Shown: positions 1 through 9,500 of the stretch, one piece after another | Position numbering within the stretch: position 1 is the stretch's first letter | Layout of the letters: the number at the start of each line of letters is the position of its first letter | Program-made: the position numbers and the translations under genes | The notes under the pieces: model-generated | The model's input: only the letters and a program-made list of their open reading frames with translations | Database searches by the model: none | Told to the model about the DNA's origin: nothing | NCBI GenBank assembly: GCA_026545765.1 | Contig: JAIFAC010000187.1 | Location: 86,735-150,734, forward strand | DNA: 64,000 bases | Source of the DNA: Plantago major | Taxonomy: Eukaryota > Streptophyta > Magnoliopsida > Lamiales > Plantaginaceae | Reading direction: 5' to 3'

Positions 1-553
1 TGCGAAGACATTGATTTTCTAAATAAATAACCAATTTACTCTAAATTACCTCAACTTTGATTTAATTGTCACTAAACTTTCTTGAACAATTCTATTATTT
101 CTAGGGGCGAAGTCATGATTTTAAGTGGTGGGTATTATATATATACGAGATTATTTAATTTCTGGTGCATGGGGATATATAAAATTATTGGAATCGTTAC
201 TTATAAAAAAAAAATTTACCATATGCGGGTGAACGCCCTCACAGTGCCCCCTCCTAGTTCTGACGAGTCGTTATTTGAACGATTCATCTAGTCCTTTCTA
301 CTGTATTTCGTCAGTTCTTTAGCCCTTTTTGTCATTGTTTTAGTGCTTTTTTATGCTTTGGTGTTTTGTAGATTTTTAGGTAAAAAGGCATGGATTTGGA
401 GGATTAAACACGCATTGGTTTCACTCGAGGGATCCGAGAAGCGTACACTTTACATTTTGAGGCCAAGATACTCTAAAGTGGTGCTTGGAGGCGGTTAAAG
501 GGGAGTTCAAGGAAAGAGAGTGGGAAAAACTACCAAGTTTCACGAAGAAGGAC

Positions 554-672
554 CTCACAGCGGTGAGCCTCATCACCAAGTAGACTCACCGCGGTCACCT
601 TGGCCAGAAACATTTCTGGAAGGTGACCGACCGCGGTGAGCTCCCTCCTCAACGGAAGCTCACTGCGGTGAG
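554..672. repeat. Four copies of a CTCACCGCGGTGAG-type palindrome
   Basis: The palindrome family CTCAC(C/A/T)GCGGTGAG occurs at 554-567 and 659-672 in full, with half or near-full copies at 585-595 and 630-640. A second inverted repeat (CCAGAAA/TTTCTGG, 604-619) lies between them. Such clusters are seen in some plant LTRs, but that assignment is inference. Confidence 0.6.
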
Positions 673-1429
673 ACCTGTTGAACCCACGATTTTCTCGGAG
701 TTTCTCCACGATTTTTGAATTGTAACTTCCTATGTTTGTATATATTTCCCATTTGTAACTAGTTTTTTCATATTCCCAGACATATTTTAGTCTGACAAAA
801 GCTTGTAAACACTTGTCATCTTTATTGTGATCAATTTGAAGGATTTCTCTTATTCAGGCAAGCACGTTGCTTAACGTGCTGAGGTAATTAATTGGTGCAT
901 TTATGTCCCTTGAATGCATGTGACAAATTACTCTCTCTTTTCAGCTTGATTTCGGTGCTAGGTATATAGGAGTTGTGCATTGTTTATCTTTAATGAGGTA
1001 ATAATCGCGTAAGTATATGTATATGAATTGCGCATTGTTTATCTTTAATTATGTAAGAATCGCCGAATTAATATGAGCTTGACATGTGTCCTGATAATTT
1101 TTGAAAAAAATCAAATTCGCCGGTCAAAATCGAGTCAGTGTCGGAAAATCGTCCGGAGAACATCAATTGGACAGGTGTTGTTATAATGTACCTAAAATGG
1201 ACGTAGTCGTTCTAGTGTACCTAAACTGGCACTGTCTCATTGTAGTGTACCAAAAAAAAAAAAAAAAACCCTAGTTGAATGTTTAGTAAAGTGACTATAT
1301 TAATGGGACGGCCATAAATGGAATAATGGACTAAAGAAGATGGCAGAGGAAGTAAAAAAAAGACCTACTAAAACTAAATCAAACCAAAAAAGGTCGACCT
1401 TTTCGACTTATCTGATTTAGATGTAGGGA

Positions 1430-1740
1430 AAAATCCATTTTTGGTACTTTAAGTAGTGACAGATTCGGTTTTGGTACATTTAGTTGTGACCGTCCAATTT
1501 TGGTACCTTTTGTTTTGTCTTTATCCAATTTTGGTACTCCGTTAAGTTAATGGAACCGTCAATTTTGACCCAAAAAAAACCATTTTTTGTCAGTTTTGAC
1601 ACCTTTAGTTGTTATTGTCCACTTTTGGTACCTTTTGTTTCGTTTTTTTTCAATTTTGGTACCTTGTTAGTTAAAATTAGCAGAACCATCAGTTTGTCCG
1701 AATGAGTAAGAATTATCGTAAATTATACAATTTCCCATCA
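1430..1740. repeat. Imperfect array of TTTTGGTACC-type motifs
   Basis: At least six copies of a TTTTGGTAC(C/T/A) motif are spaced about 30-40 bases apart between about 1438 and 1662, interrupted near 1560-1620. The array starts with 'gggaaaaatcc' and ends near 'tttcccatc', which could be weak terminal inverted repeats of a Mutator-like MITE. No matching target duplication was seen, so the class is open. Confidence 0.4.
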
Positions 1741-1979
1741 AGTCTTAGGATGAAATGCACGCGCTTTGATTAGTATATTAATAATTATTTTTTATTAAAA
1801 ATAAATTAATTCAATTCATGTTTCAATTTTAGTAAATTAAAAATAAAAAAAGCTAAAATAAAAAGAAATTGAGATTTATCAACTTAAGCTAAATTTAGGT
1901 AAGTTGTGAATTAGCTGCCACTTATTTAAGTTCAAACTTCCTTCTGAGTTAGAAGTATATACAGTAGACGCTCAGAAAT

Positions 1980-2720
1980 CTACAATCAAAATCGATTAGA
2001 ATTGAGGGGCACTGACAACCTGCAAGGCAACATAAATAAACCTAGAGACGTGAGGTTTCAAGGTGAAACCGGTGTAGTGTCGACCGAAGGGACTCCGACG
2101 CTCAAGTCAGTAAGGTGATAAGAGACAAAGTAGGTGAAGGAGAGAGGGAGCGGAGTAATGAGTGTCAACTTATCATGTTGCTTAATTCGGTTCGACGGTG
2201 TTTAAACACGTTCTGGCGACTGGTGAGTAACTTGCTTCCAATGAGTAAGCAAGTCAGTCATAGGTTGAAGTTGAGGAAAGAATTCAGGTGATCTGGTGGT
2301 GAGTAAGTGAGCTTACACGAGTTGATTGGGTTCATCAGATAGCTAGGGTTTCTTAGTATGTATGCAGTATTAGGTTACCTCAGTGAGTATTCGATGATCC
2401 ACCTCACGTATCACCTTCCTCCCTATGTGGATTCGTCAAAGTGTCTGTTGGAGTCAGTCCTCCTCTAACTCCGAGATTCGGGTGTTAGTTGTTATCGTCA
2501 AAGTGGCCCTTGGAGTCAGTCCTCTTCTCACTCCGAGATTTGGGTGTTAGTTGTTATCTACTTGAGTAGTGAGTTAGACACTCCATTAATAGCGGACTTA
2601 CTAGGTTCAAGTAGTTGTGTGCACTAACTAGGTGCATGTAGGTGGTATGTAAGTTTGTACCTCACTTTCTCATAGTGGTAGACCTTTGGGCCCGAGCTGG
2701 CCTCATTAATAAAAACCCAC
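1980..2720 (+). mobile_element. Probable LTR relic of a gypsy-like element
   Basis: The phrase 'ctccgacgctcaagtcag' near 2094-2111, followed by a run of similar serine/threonine-codon-rich noncoding DNA, resembles the transcribed part of many plant Tat-like gypsy LTRs read on the + strand. No terminal TG/CA pair, primer site or partner LTR was found in the window. It does not match the LTRs of element C or of the 54093 relic, so it would be a separate, older insertion. Confidence 0.3.
2435..2558. repeat. 62-bp tandem duplication
   Basis: Two adjacent 62-base units (2435-2496 and 2497-2558) both begin 'gtcaaagtg' and end 'gttagttgttatc', differing at a handful of bases. They lie inside the probable LTR relic. 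Confidence 0.85.
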
Positions 2721-3075
2721 TAAGTAGTCCTCATATTCCACGGAGTTGGTATTTCAACAAAGCAAGCCCATTTGCATTTGTTTAACTTTTGGCGGACTGC
2801 CTATCACCCAATCCGTAATTAGACACCTTTGCGGACTGCTTATAACCAATATGTAATTGAGTAAGTCTCCTGAGAGACAGTCTCTAGATAATTTATCTAG
2901 AGACGGACCTATATTGTCAAGAAAATCATCGATGTCATTAATCAAAACACCTATGTTATCAACATTGGTGTTTTTTCATATTACAACAAGACATATTTCG
3001 TTAACAACATAAACGTTTGGATACGTTCTAGACTAGGCCATAATTTGGGCTAGTTTTCATTTATCGATTGAGATA

Positions 3076-3265
3076 CTAATTTTCGGACGAGACGACCTCC
3101 ACAACGTTCGCGTTGCATACCTCCGCAGGAAGTCTGTTCTGCGGAATCTCTAACTTCGCGTTATCTAACACGGACGAGGTTACCGTAACATACTTGGACC
3201 CTTGGATTATTCCATCATCATAGTCTTGAACTTCGTGTTGGTTCTGACTATCGCTCCCGGACATC
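3076..3265 (-). pseudogene. Antisense-ORF N-terminus (relic E)
   Basis: The reading begins MSGSDSQNQHEVQDYDDG and aligns with the start of the antisense ORF in element C (MSESDSQNRSEAEGYDSE at 33120). The bases before the ATG, 'ccctaggatgtccg', are nearly the same in both and read as a splice acceptor followed directly by ATG. After about 25 codons the two diverge. Only this N-terminal exon survives here. In intact relatives the ORF goes on to a PF04195-type 'putative gypsy transposon' domain of unknown function. Confidence 0.5.
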
Positions 3266-3936
3266 CTAGGGCACAAAGAAACGGATCGGAAAATGATGTT
3301 GTGGTCGTCCGAGAGTTCGTTTATGTATCTTATTAATTCCAATTGTATCCTACTTTATTGGGCGTTCCTATGGGTCATTTTTCCCTACCTACTGGCACCT
3401 AACCTGTCGCACAAGACCGTGCCACAAGGAAATTCTATGTGCCAATTGGCACTGTTATCTACTACACGAAGCAAGGCAATAAGGATTTCAACAAACCTAC
3501 GGGCACTATAATCTACCATAGATGGCACATTCACAGGGAAAATTTACAAGTCATATCTACAAATTGGCACCATAATTCAACCACGAAAAGAATGCAATAC
3601 TAGAGTCACCAAAATTCAACATACGACGCATTACTTGGACAAAAAACATCCTGTCTAAAATTCCAGTGAGCAATCTAATCTTCCGTGCAAGTCACTTTCG
3701 GAGAACAAGCAAGGCTTTGTCGTCCGTCCATCTTTCTCAAGTTACTTTATCAAGTAAGTAAATCTGGCTCTCTGAATTCTGAGTTATCGTTCTTCTTTCT
3801 CGGATGCATGTATGCTCTGTTGAATTTTCAATCTCGCATGCTGTTTGATTGCTCGCAAGTTTGTTATTTGCTCGGATTGCTTAGGATTGCTCTGGATTCG
3901 ATTTGGCTACAGTGTGAAAATGACAGATCTGGTGAA

Positions 3937-3947
3937 CTATATATAGA
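3937..3947 (-). promoter_or_regulatory. TATA box for the relic-E antisense ORF
   Basis: The minus strand reads 'ccctctatatatagttc', comparable with 'accctctataaatagaggg' in front of the same ORF in element C (32672). It lies about 670 bases upstream of the ATG, against about 450 in C. Confidence 0.35.
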
Positions 3948-4236
3948 GGGATAGTTGGGGATGACGAAGCGTCACATCACTTGGATCTAAACCCCAGCCG
4001 TAGATCATTTCAATCCAACGGTTGCATCGGTTCAGAGTTGGTGAAATTACATCACGCCCCATTAAATTTATTTTGGAAACTCTCCACTACCTCGGAATCC
4101 TCACTCATGGGCTGTACGGACGACTTATTGGGACTCTTGGGTCACTATTCATCGGCCCAAGTGAACCATTTCACATATCCAGCCCAACGGATTGCTTCCT
4201 ATACACTCTTCCACAAGAGACTTCTTTTAATCCTAA

Positions 4237-4266
4237 CTAGTTAATGGCCCGTCGATATTCGACGGG
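4237..4266 (-). other. Helitron H1 3' terminus: CTAG and hairpin
   Basis: On the minus strand an 8-bp stem (CCCGTCGA/TCGACGGG, loop of 3; 4248-4266) is followed after 7 bases by CTAG (4240-4237) and then host T (4236). This is the hallmark end structure of Helitrons, which insert between A and T without a target duplication. Confidence 0.85.
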
Positions 4267-4479
4267 GCATGGAAAAAAAATTTTAAATAATAAATGAATA
4301 AATTTGTATAATAACATGTCGAAGTTGAAATACATGTAAAAATTGCAAGGTGACAAAATGCATGATCTAATCGTTTCAACATTGCATCATAAGTTACCCC
4401 TACCTGTAGAAAAGTGCATAATGTAAATTAGTGAAGTTGAACACGACCATATATATAAGATACACATAAAAGATAAAAT

Positions 4480-5086
4480 CAACTCATAACTTGTCGAACA
4501 CTTTTTTATAAATTACATTTGTTGTCGTGTCATATGTATTACCCTCTACGTCGCAAATTACTACGTTCAAGCCCTTCACGATAGTAACTCTATAAATAGC
4601 AACATTTAACTGACCATGGTTGAATACATGTGAGTGGAGGTAGAGGCCGACGTGTTAGAGAGAATGTCAATTACCCTTATTTATGGTCAAAGCAAAGCAG
4701 ACGAATATGGGGAGTTGTCTCCAATCAATTGATAGGGAACTTCATCCCGCCAGATGGCTCAACATCATCCTCGGAATGAAAACCTTTTGGCACGCATTGA
4801 TTCAAGATATCATCTTTGCCTCGATGAAATGCTTCCCAAGATTAGTAACTATGATCATTGTTCCATTGCACGACTTGAAAGTCTGATCAATATTCCTCAG
4901 AAGCATTATCATACACCCAACCTTTAGAATGATCCTATGGTTAAGCAATTTAGAGCAATTAATGATGTTGAAAAATTCTATGAAAACATGTTTGAGACCG
5001 TTCTCAAAATTATCTTCCCTAGCAATGCTATATGCGCTCAAATATTCAACGCTATCTCTGAACATCTTCGACATGAAAATTTGATT
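4480..5086 (-). pseudogene. Helitron H1 helicase, C-terminal region
   Basis: Minus-strand readings across several frames match the end of plant Helitron PIF1-type helicases. 'LKVGCMIMLLRNIDQ' followed by 'CNGTMIIVTNLGKHFIEA' lies within 4802-4900. 'GQVNVAIYRVTIVKGLNVVI', the motif VI region (family: HGQLYVAxSRVTSRKGLK), lies within about 4550-4640. Several frame changes and stops break it. The helicase would unwind DNA during rolling-circle transposition; this copy cannot make it. Confidence 0.8.
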
Positions 5087-6178
5087 TATATTCCTTAGTT
5101 TCCCAAACTAAGTACTTCCTGTACACCATGTCGTCTAAGGTGTTGGTTAAGGTAGTTTTTCAGGTGAGTAGTCTTTATAACTTTCTCAGTTATGCAAGAA
5201 TACTCTATAGAACAAGAATCACATAACACACTTCACAATGTGTGGTGATATGTTCTTTACTGACCCAAGTCTATGTTAAATGTTCTAGAGAATGAAACTT
5301 AGATACTTGATCTTTTGATTCAACTCCTTCACAGATAGCAATGCTTGTTAAGGATCAGGACACTTAGAACTTTCGTGCTACTTAGAATTCAAGAGCTTAG
5401 TCGCAACTGTAAGCTAAAGAGTAAGTAGGTTGAATGCTTGAATGAATGAGTCCGTAGATGTAAGTTCTTGGTGTGTGTTTCAAGCATTCTAAGTGGTGAT
5501 ATTTATAGTTGAAAATCATGCCGTTTGAATAGTATCCGTTAGGCTTAATGAAATTCAAACTATTGATATCTGTAAATAGTACTGCAGAAGACGTTGTCTC
5601 TTTTCAGAGATTTCCTCTTTTGTTCAATGTCTCTGTCTGCGCATTTATTGCATTGTACTATTTTTGTCCTGTAGTGCCAATAGAACTATGCATGCTTTCT
5701 GAAGCATTGCATGTCCCTTTCCAGAGACCTTCACATCTTCAGATACCTATTGAAACATTGTTTCTCAAAAACATAGTTTTATCCTGGGTATCTGAGTGTA
5801 GATATCTATGGGCACTTTTCCTTGTTCAGAAACCTTGTGTGTTCAGATATTTTTTTGCAAAACTTGTTTATTGAAAAAACACTTGTTTATTTAAGATATT
5901 TGAACATAGGTATCTGATGACCTTAAATCTTGACAATCTTATGCGATCTTCAAAACTTCAAAATTTGTTGAACTCGCCTGCTAGATGCTTTCTTCTTGGT
6001 CTTCAAAGATATAAAAAATTACATTTAGAGACCTAACATCCTATACAAGATTTCCTAAACTAACATACTTAGTGATTTTCCTCTTTTACAGTGTTCAAGT
6101 GAACCAAGAGTACTAACCACCTTTCTGAGCTAAGATAAGTCATTAGGTTTGATCAAAATCTAAACACATATTCTAACA
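5087..6178 (-). mobile_element. Copia A, downstream (3') LTR, truncated
   Basis: The stretch matches A's other LTR from about 19382 through 20089 and then about 49780-50174. It ends on the minus strand with the LTR start TGTTAG at 6178. About 490 bases of the far LTR end (18892-19381 in the other copy) are missing at the 5086/5087 junction, where Helitron helicase DNA begins. An open frame at 5548-5874 is LTR sequence, not a gene. A TATA-like stretch on the minus strand (5502-5508) would sit in the U3 promoter. Confidence 0.9.
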
Positions 6179-6195
6179 AATTTTCCCCTTTTTGA
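6179..6195 (-). other. Copia A polypurine tract
   Basis: Read on the minus strand, 'tcaaaaaggggaaaatt' directly abuts the LTR start TGTTAG. It is the expected primer site for plus-strand DNA synthesis. Element B has a near-identical tract at 21495-21508. Confidence 0.85.
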
Positions 6196-6576
6196 TCAGT
6201 CAACGATGACTATCTTTAAGACCTATTACAACTTGGAAGAGGGAACAATCTAACACTTAATCATTTCTTATGATCTTTTCAATTCATTTTAATTAAGTGA
6301 AGAAAGTAAACATCAACCAAATCACAAAGTGTGATCTTTGCTGACAAGTTATCTTTTTATAGATTAATATCTAAGAGTTAGTTCATCAGATATGTTACAC
6401 AAAAAAAAAATCACAGATAACTTAATAAATAAAACACATTACAGCTCAGTTAGCAAGATACAAAACACTTAGTTAAATTAGGACAACAGGAGTAACCAAG
6501 CTCCAAGTAGACATCCTAATAAACTAGTCTTCAAGTCTTCAAAAATCTTCAAGTCTTTAATCAGCAGATCTATGGA

Positions 6577-9500
6577 TCAATTTGCAAATTCCCTATCCCC
6601 AAACCTTTTGATATCATCTGAGTAGTCATAGAGCAAGGTCCTGACTATCATCTCAGTATTTCTGGAAGAACCGCATACTTCTTTGTAGGTTTTGGTGGGA
6701 TTCTTCTTGGCAAATTGTTTGACCCACAGATACTTTCCCCATTTCTAGGCATGCTCAATTCTGATATCTGATAGCTTAAAATATTCATAAATAATTCTCA
6801 GATATCTTATGTTACCCTTGTATTGTTCTTGAGTCATGTAAAAAGACTCATAGGGTTCCACAGCAAGTCTTGCTCTTGTGCCTGTTCCAGTGATGTTGGA
6901 AATTCTGTGCCCAACATCTGGCTTTCCATAAGGACAATCATCAGAGAGGTCCTTCTTCATGGCTTCTATTCTCTTGATTACTTCAAAATCCAACCAGGCT
7001 TTGATGTGGTTGGTGTTACTCAAGATTGACTTGTCTTTTCTGCATTCCATGAGTTGTTTATGGATTGGTTCTGGAAATTTTTCATTTACAAGTAAGTGCT
7101 TGAGTTCCAGAATCCAGTAGCCATTCTTCTGATTAATGCACCTGTAGAGGAGTCATTGTTGGTCTTCACATACTCAATCTTGGCTTCTTCAGGCCTGAGT
7201 GGTAGTTGAAGTTTTCTTTGTTCAGCTCTCAGTCTGTTCCTCCTTTGTCTTGAATTCTCCCTTGGGGGATTGCTTGAAGAACCACCCTGGATTGACTTGG
7301 TATTTCCAGATGGTGTTTTAGCTGCTAAAGGCTTTGCAGCTATGGCCTCAGATAGACTATCAACCCTTTTTCTTTTTCTGTGAAGAGGAGCTTCATCTTC
7401 ATCATCAAGATCAATTCTTGTGAAAATTTTACAGCCTTCTTCATTGCCCTGGGATTTGATTTGTCCTTCTTCTTCTTCTTCTTCAGAAGACTCTTCAATC
7501 CCTCTTACTTGTCTTCTCCTTGGAGCCTTGGTACTCCTTGGAGGTTTATGTGCCCTGGCCCTTGTTGTCATTCCTTTTTCAGGAAGTTATTGAGTGGTTT
7601 CCACTATCTGTAGAGCAGTCTAACTGGAGGAGGGCTCATTGATTCTGAGTGGTAGTTGGGAAGATTTCTTCTTGTTTCCTCTTCTTTTCTGAGCGCCGGA
7701 TCCTTTCCCTTGTCCTTGATATCCTTCCCCCTTAGTCATTGTTGACTGACTCAGTGTCCTGAAAGGATTACGAGTGACTCAAAATTCCTTTGCAGATAGT
7801 TGTAGGCAGCAACCAACTTTTGCAATTCAGCCTTGAGCTCCTGATTTTGTTTGATAAGTCATTTTTCCTTATCAGTGAGCTCTGCCAGTGGGCCTTGAGT
7901 AGCATCTGCTTTTCTAGCAGCATAGCTAGCCTCATTGAGGGCTTTTTCAGCAAGATTATTGTCATCATCCCTTACCATGCCTAGTTCTCTTTGAGCAATG
8001 ACCAAGCTTGTTGTTCTCTGAGTGATTAACTCAGTGAACTTCTTCATTTTAGCAGGGACTAATGCAATTACTTCTTCATTTTCATGAGACAACTCCTTTC
8101 TTAGAGTTGCCAGAACCTGGTATCTGGCCATGTAATCATGGGAAGATTTGGTTTCTTAATGAAGCTTTGAGGAGCTATCAGTTTTCTCTTTAAGTGAGAA
8201 ACTCCCAAGTGAACATTTGCATCTTACCTTGAGTTACATCTTCTTTATCATCTGAGTCTTCATCCCAGTGATCTTCATCCTCTTGGGCATTTTCATCAAT
8301 ATTTTCTAGCCCATCAAACATCTCAGAGATGGGCTTCTTTCCTTTCAGTGAGGAGGATGGTACTTCTTTTGGTGATGCAGCCTTAGCATCATGCTTGTCT
8401 TCATATACTTGCTCAGTATCTAATTCTTCAGCAATTGCCTAAACAGCAAGCTGGAGTTCTTTCATCTAAGCATAAGCTTCCATTTCCTTGATGGTTTGAT
8501 CTTCAATCGTTTGGAGCTTTGCTTTGGATTCAGCTATCTTCTCTTCCAGTTGAAGAATTAGTTGTTTTTCATCCTCCAACAACTGTTTGAGTTGAGCAAC
8601 TCTGGCTTGTGCATCCAATATTTTCTAAGTGTTGCCCTCAGAGTGATCAACTACTTATTCAGTAGAGTCTTTTTGTTGGGGAGATGGATGTGTAGACTTC
8701 TGAGGAGATGGAGAAGGGGAATTTTGTGAAGTCCTCTCAGTGTGCTTTTCAGCAACTGAGGCATTGTTTCCTTGTGCAATCCCTCATGTCCCTGGTGCAG
8801 GGGCATCATCATCATCCTTTTTGTCATTATCATCCTTGTGATGGTCAGAAGGAGATTCTTCAAAATTATTCTCATCTGTTTCCTCCTCATCTTCAGAAAC
8901 CAGATTGATCACTTCAGGAAGTGTGACCAATTGCCCATTTACTTCCTCTTGTTCAGAGGGTATGCACTGTAGGGACTTGGGCAAGATTGGCTTGAATGCC
9001 ATCTACATTCTGGTCTGACCATCTGCCTTTTCCAAGGTTTCAATAAGCTTGTGTGCTACTTCCTTTATGAAGTTCTTATTCATCAACGTGGCAAATGCGT
9101 ATTGCTCAGTTGGAAACATTGCATGCACATAATTCTCCAAGTCAAATGCTCTTGCTCTTCTAGTAGGGTGATCAGTGACCCTTGTGATCTCAAACAGATC
9201 AGAGCATCTGAGTCTCTGCCATTTCTTGAAACACTTTAGATGCTTTGGCAGAGCATGAGCCTTGAAGAATGGAAGTAGGTCCTTGTTCAAATCTTCATGG
9301 ACCACTAAGGCACTAGCTTGAGCCTGAAAGAGAGAGTTTTGAGTTAGTTTCAAAACTTTAGTAGATATATGGGTTTTAGAGTAGTCAAGTATCTGTGTTA
9401 CCTGTGCAACAGGAACAGGCTCAGAAGGTTGGACTACTAAGGTTCTAGGTGCCTCAGATATCTTGGTGTGAGGAGGAGACTTGGAAGTCTGATCCTCAGC

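Larger units (their letters stand above)
1..1980. other. AT-rich intergenic DNA, no supported gene
   Basis: I see no credible protein here; reading frames are short and match nothing I know. The stretch from about 300 to 900 has the look of an old LTR or solo LTR: GC-richer direct and inverted motifs, then a TATA-like stretch near 735-750. I could not find paired ends or a target-site duplication. Around 1170-1260 there are repeated 'gtacctaaa' phrases ending in a long A run. From 1430 a second repeat array begins. Confidence 0.4.
3062..4236 (+). mobile_element. Old Ty3/gypsy (Tat-like) relic E, left part
   Basis: This is the left half of an old gypsy element whose right half resumes at 53819. 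The assignment rests on the antisense ORF start at 3265, which matches the one in element C in both protein and splice-acceptor context, on a TATA box on the same strand, and on the right half matching the end of C's internal region and LTR. In C the antisense ATG lies about 1.1 kb from the 3' LTR; here the two halves sum to about 1.24 kb when the Helitron between them is removed, which fits. Confidence 0.5.
4237..5086 (-). mobile_element. Helitron H1, 3' part
   Basis: This is the 3' (left) segment of a minus-strand Helitron. It begins at a canonical 3' terminus (CTAG followed by T) with a hairpin just inside, and carries the last part of the PIF1-like helicase. At 5086 it stops abruptly against a truncated LTR of copia element A. 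The remaining part resumes at 50175 in the same orientation with upstream helicase motifs and the N-terminal domain, so the two are best read as one Helitron split by about 45 kb of later insertions. Confidence 0.8.

Noticed and set aside
3740..3830. A + strand 'caagtaagt ... ctcggatgcatg' resembling the leader of C's antisense ORF
   Set aside because: Its orientation conflicts with the minus-strand ORF start at 3265 and the minus-strand TATA; could be chance or a rearranged piece, so not used as evidence.
3293..4244. Several + strand open frames in the left gypsy relic
   Set aside because: No family resemblance; they overlap the minus-strand antisense-ORF leader.
5548..5874. 108-codon + strand open frame (and its copy at 19845)
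   Set aside because: It lies wholly in the copia A LTR and is present at both LTRs; it is antisense to the element and resembles no protein.
7380..7613. Phe-rich + strand open frame
   Set aside because: Shadow of the acidic, Glu-rich accessory protein on the minus strand.
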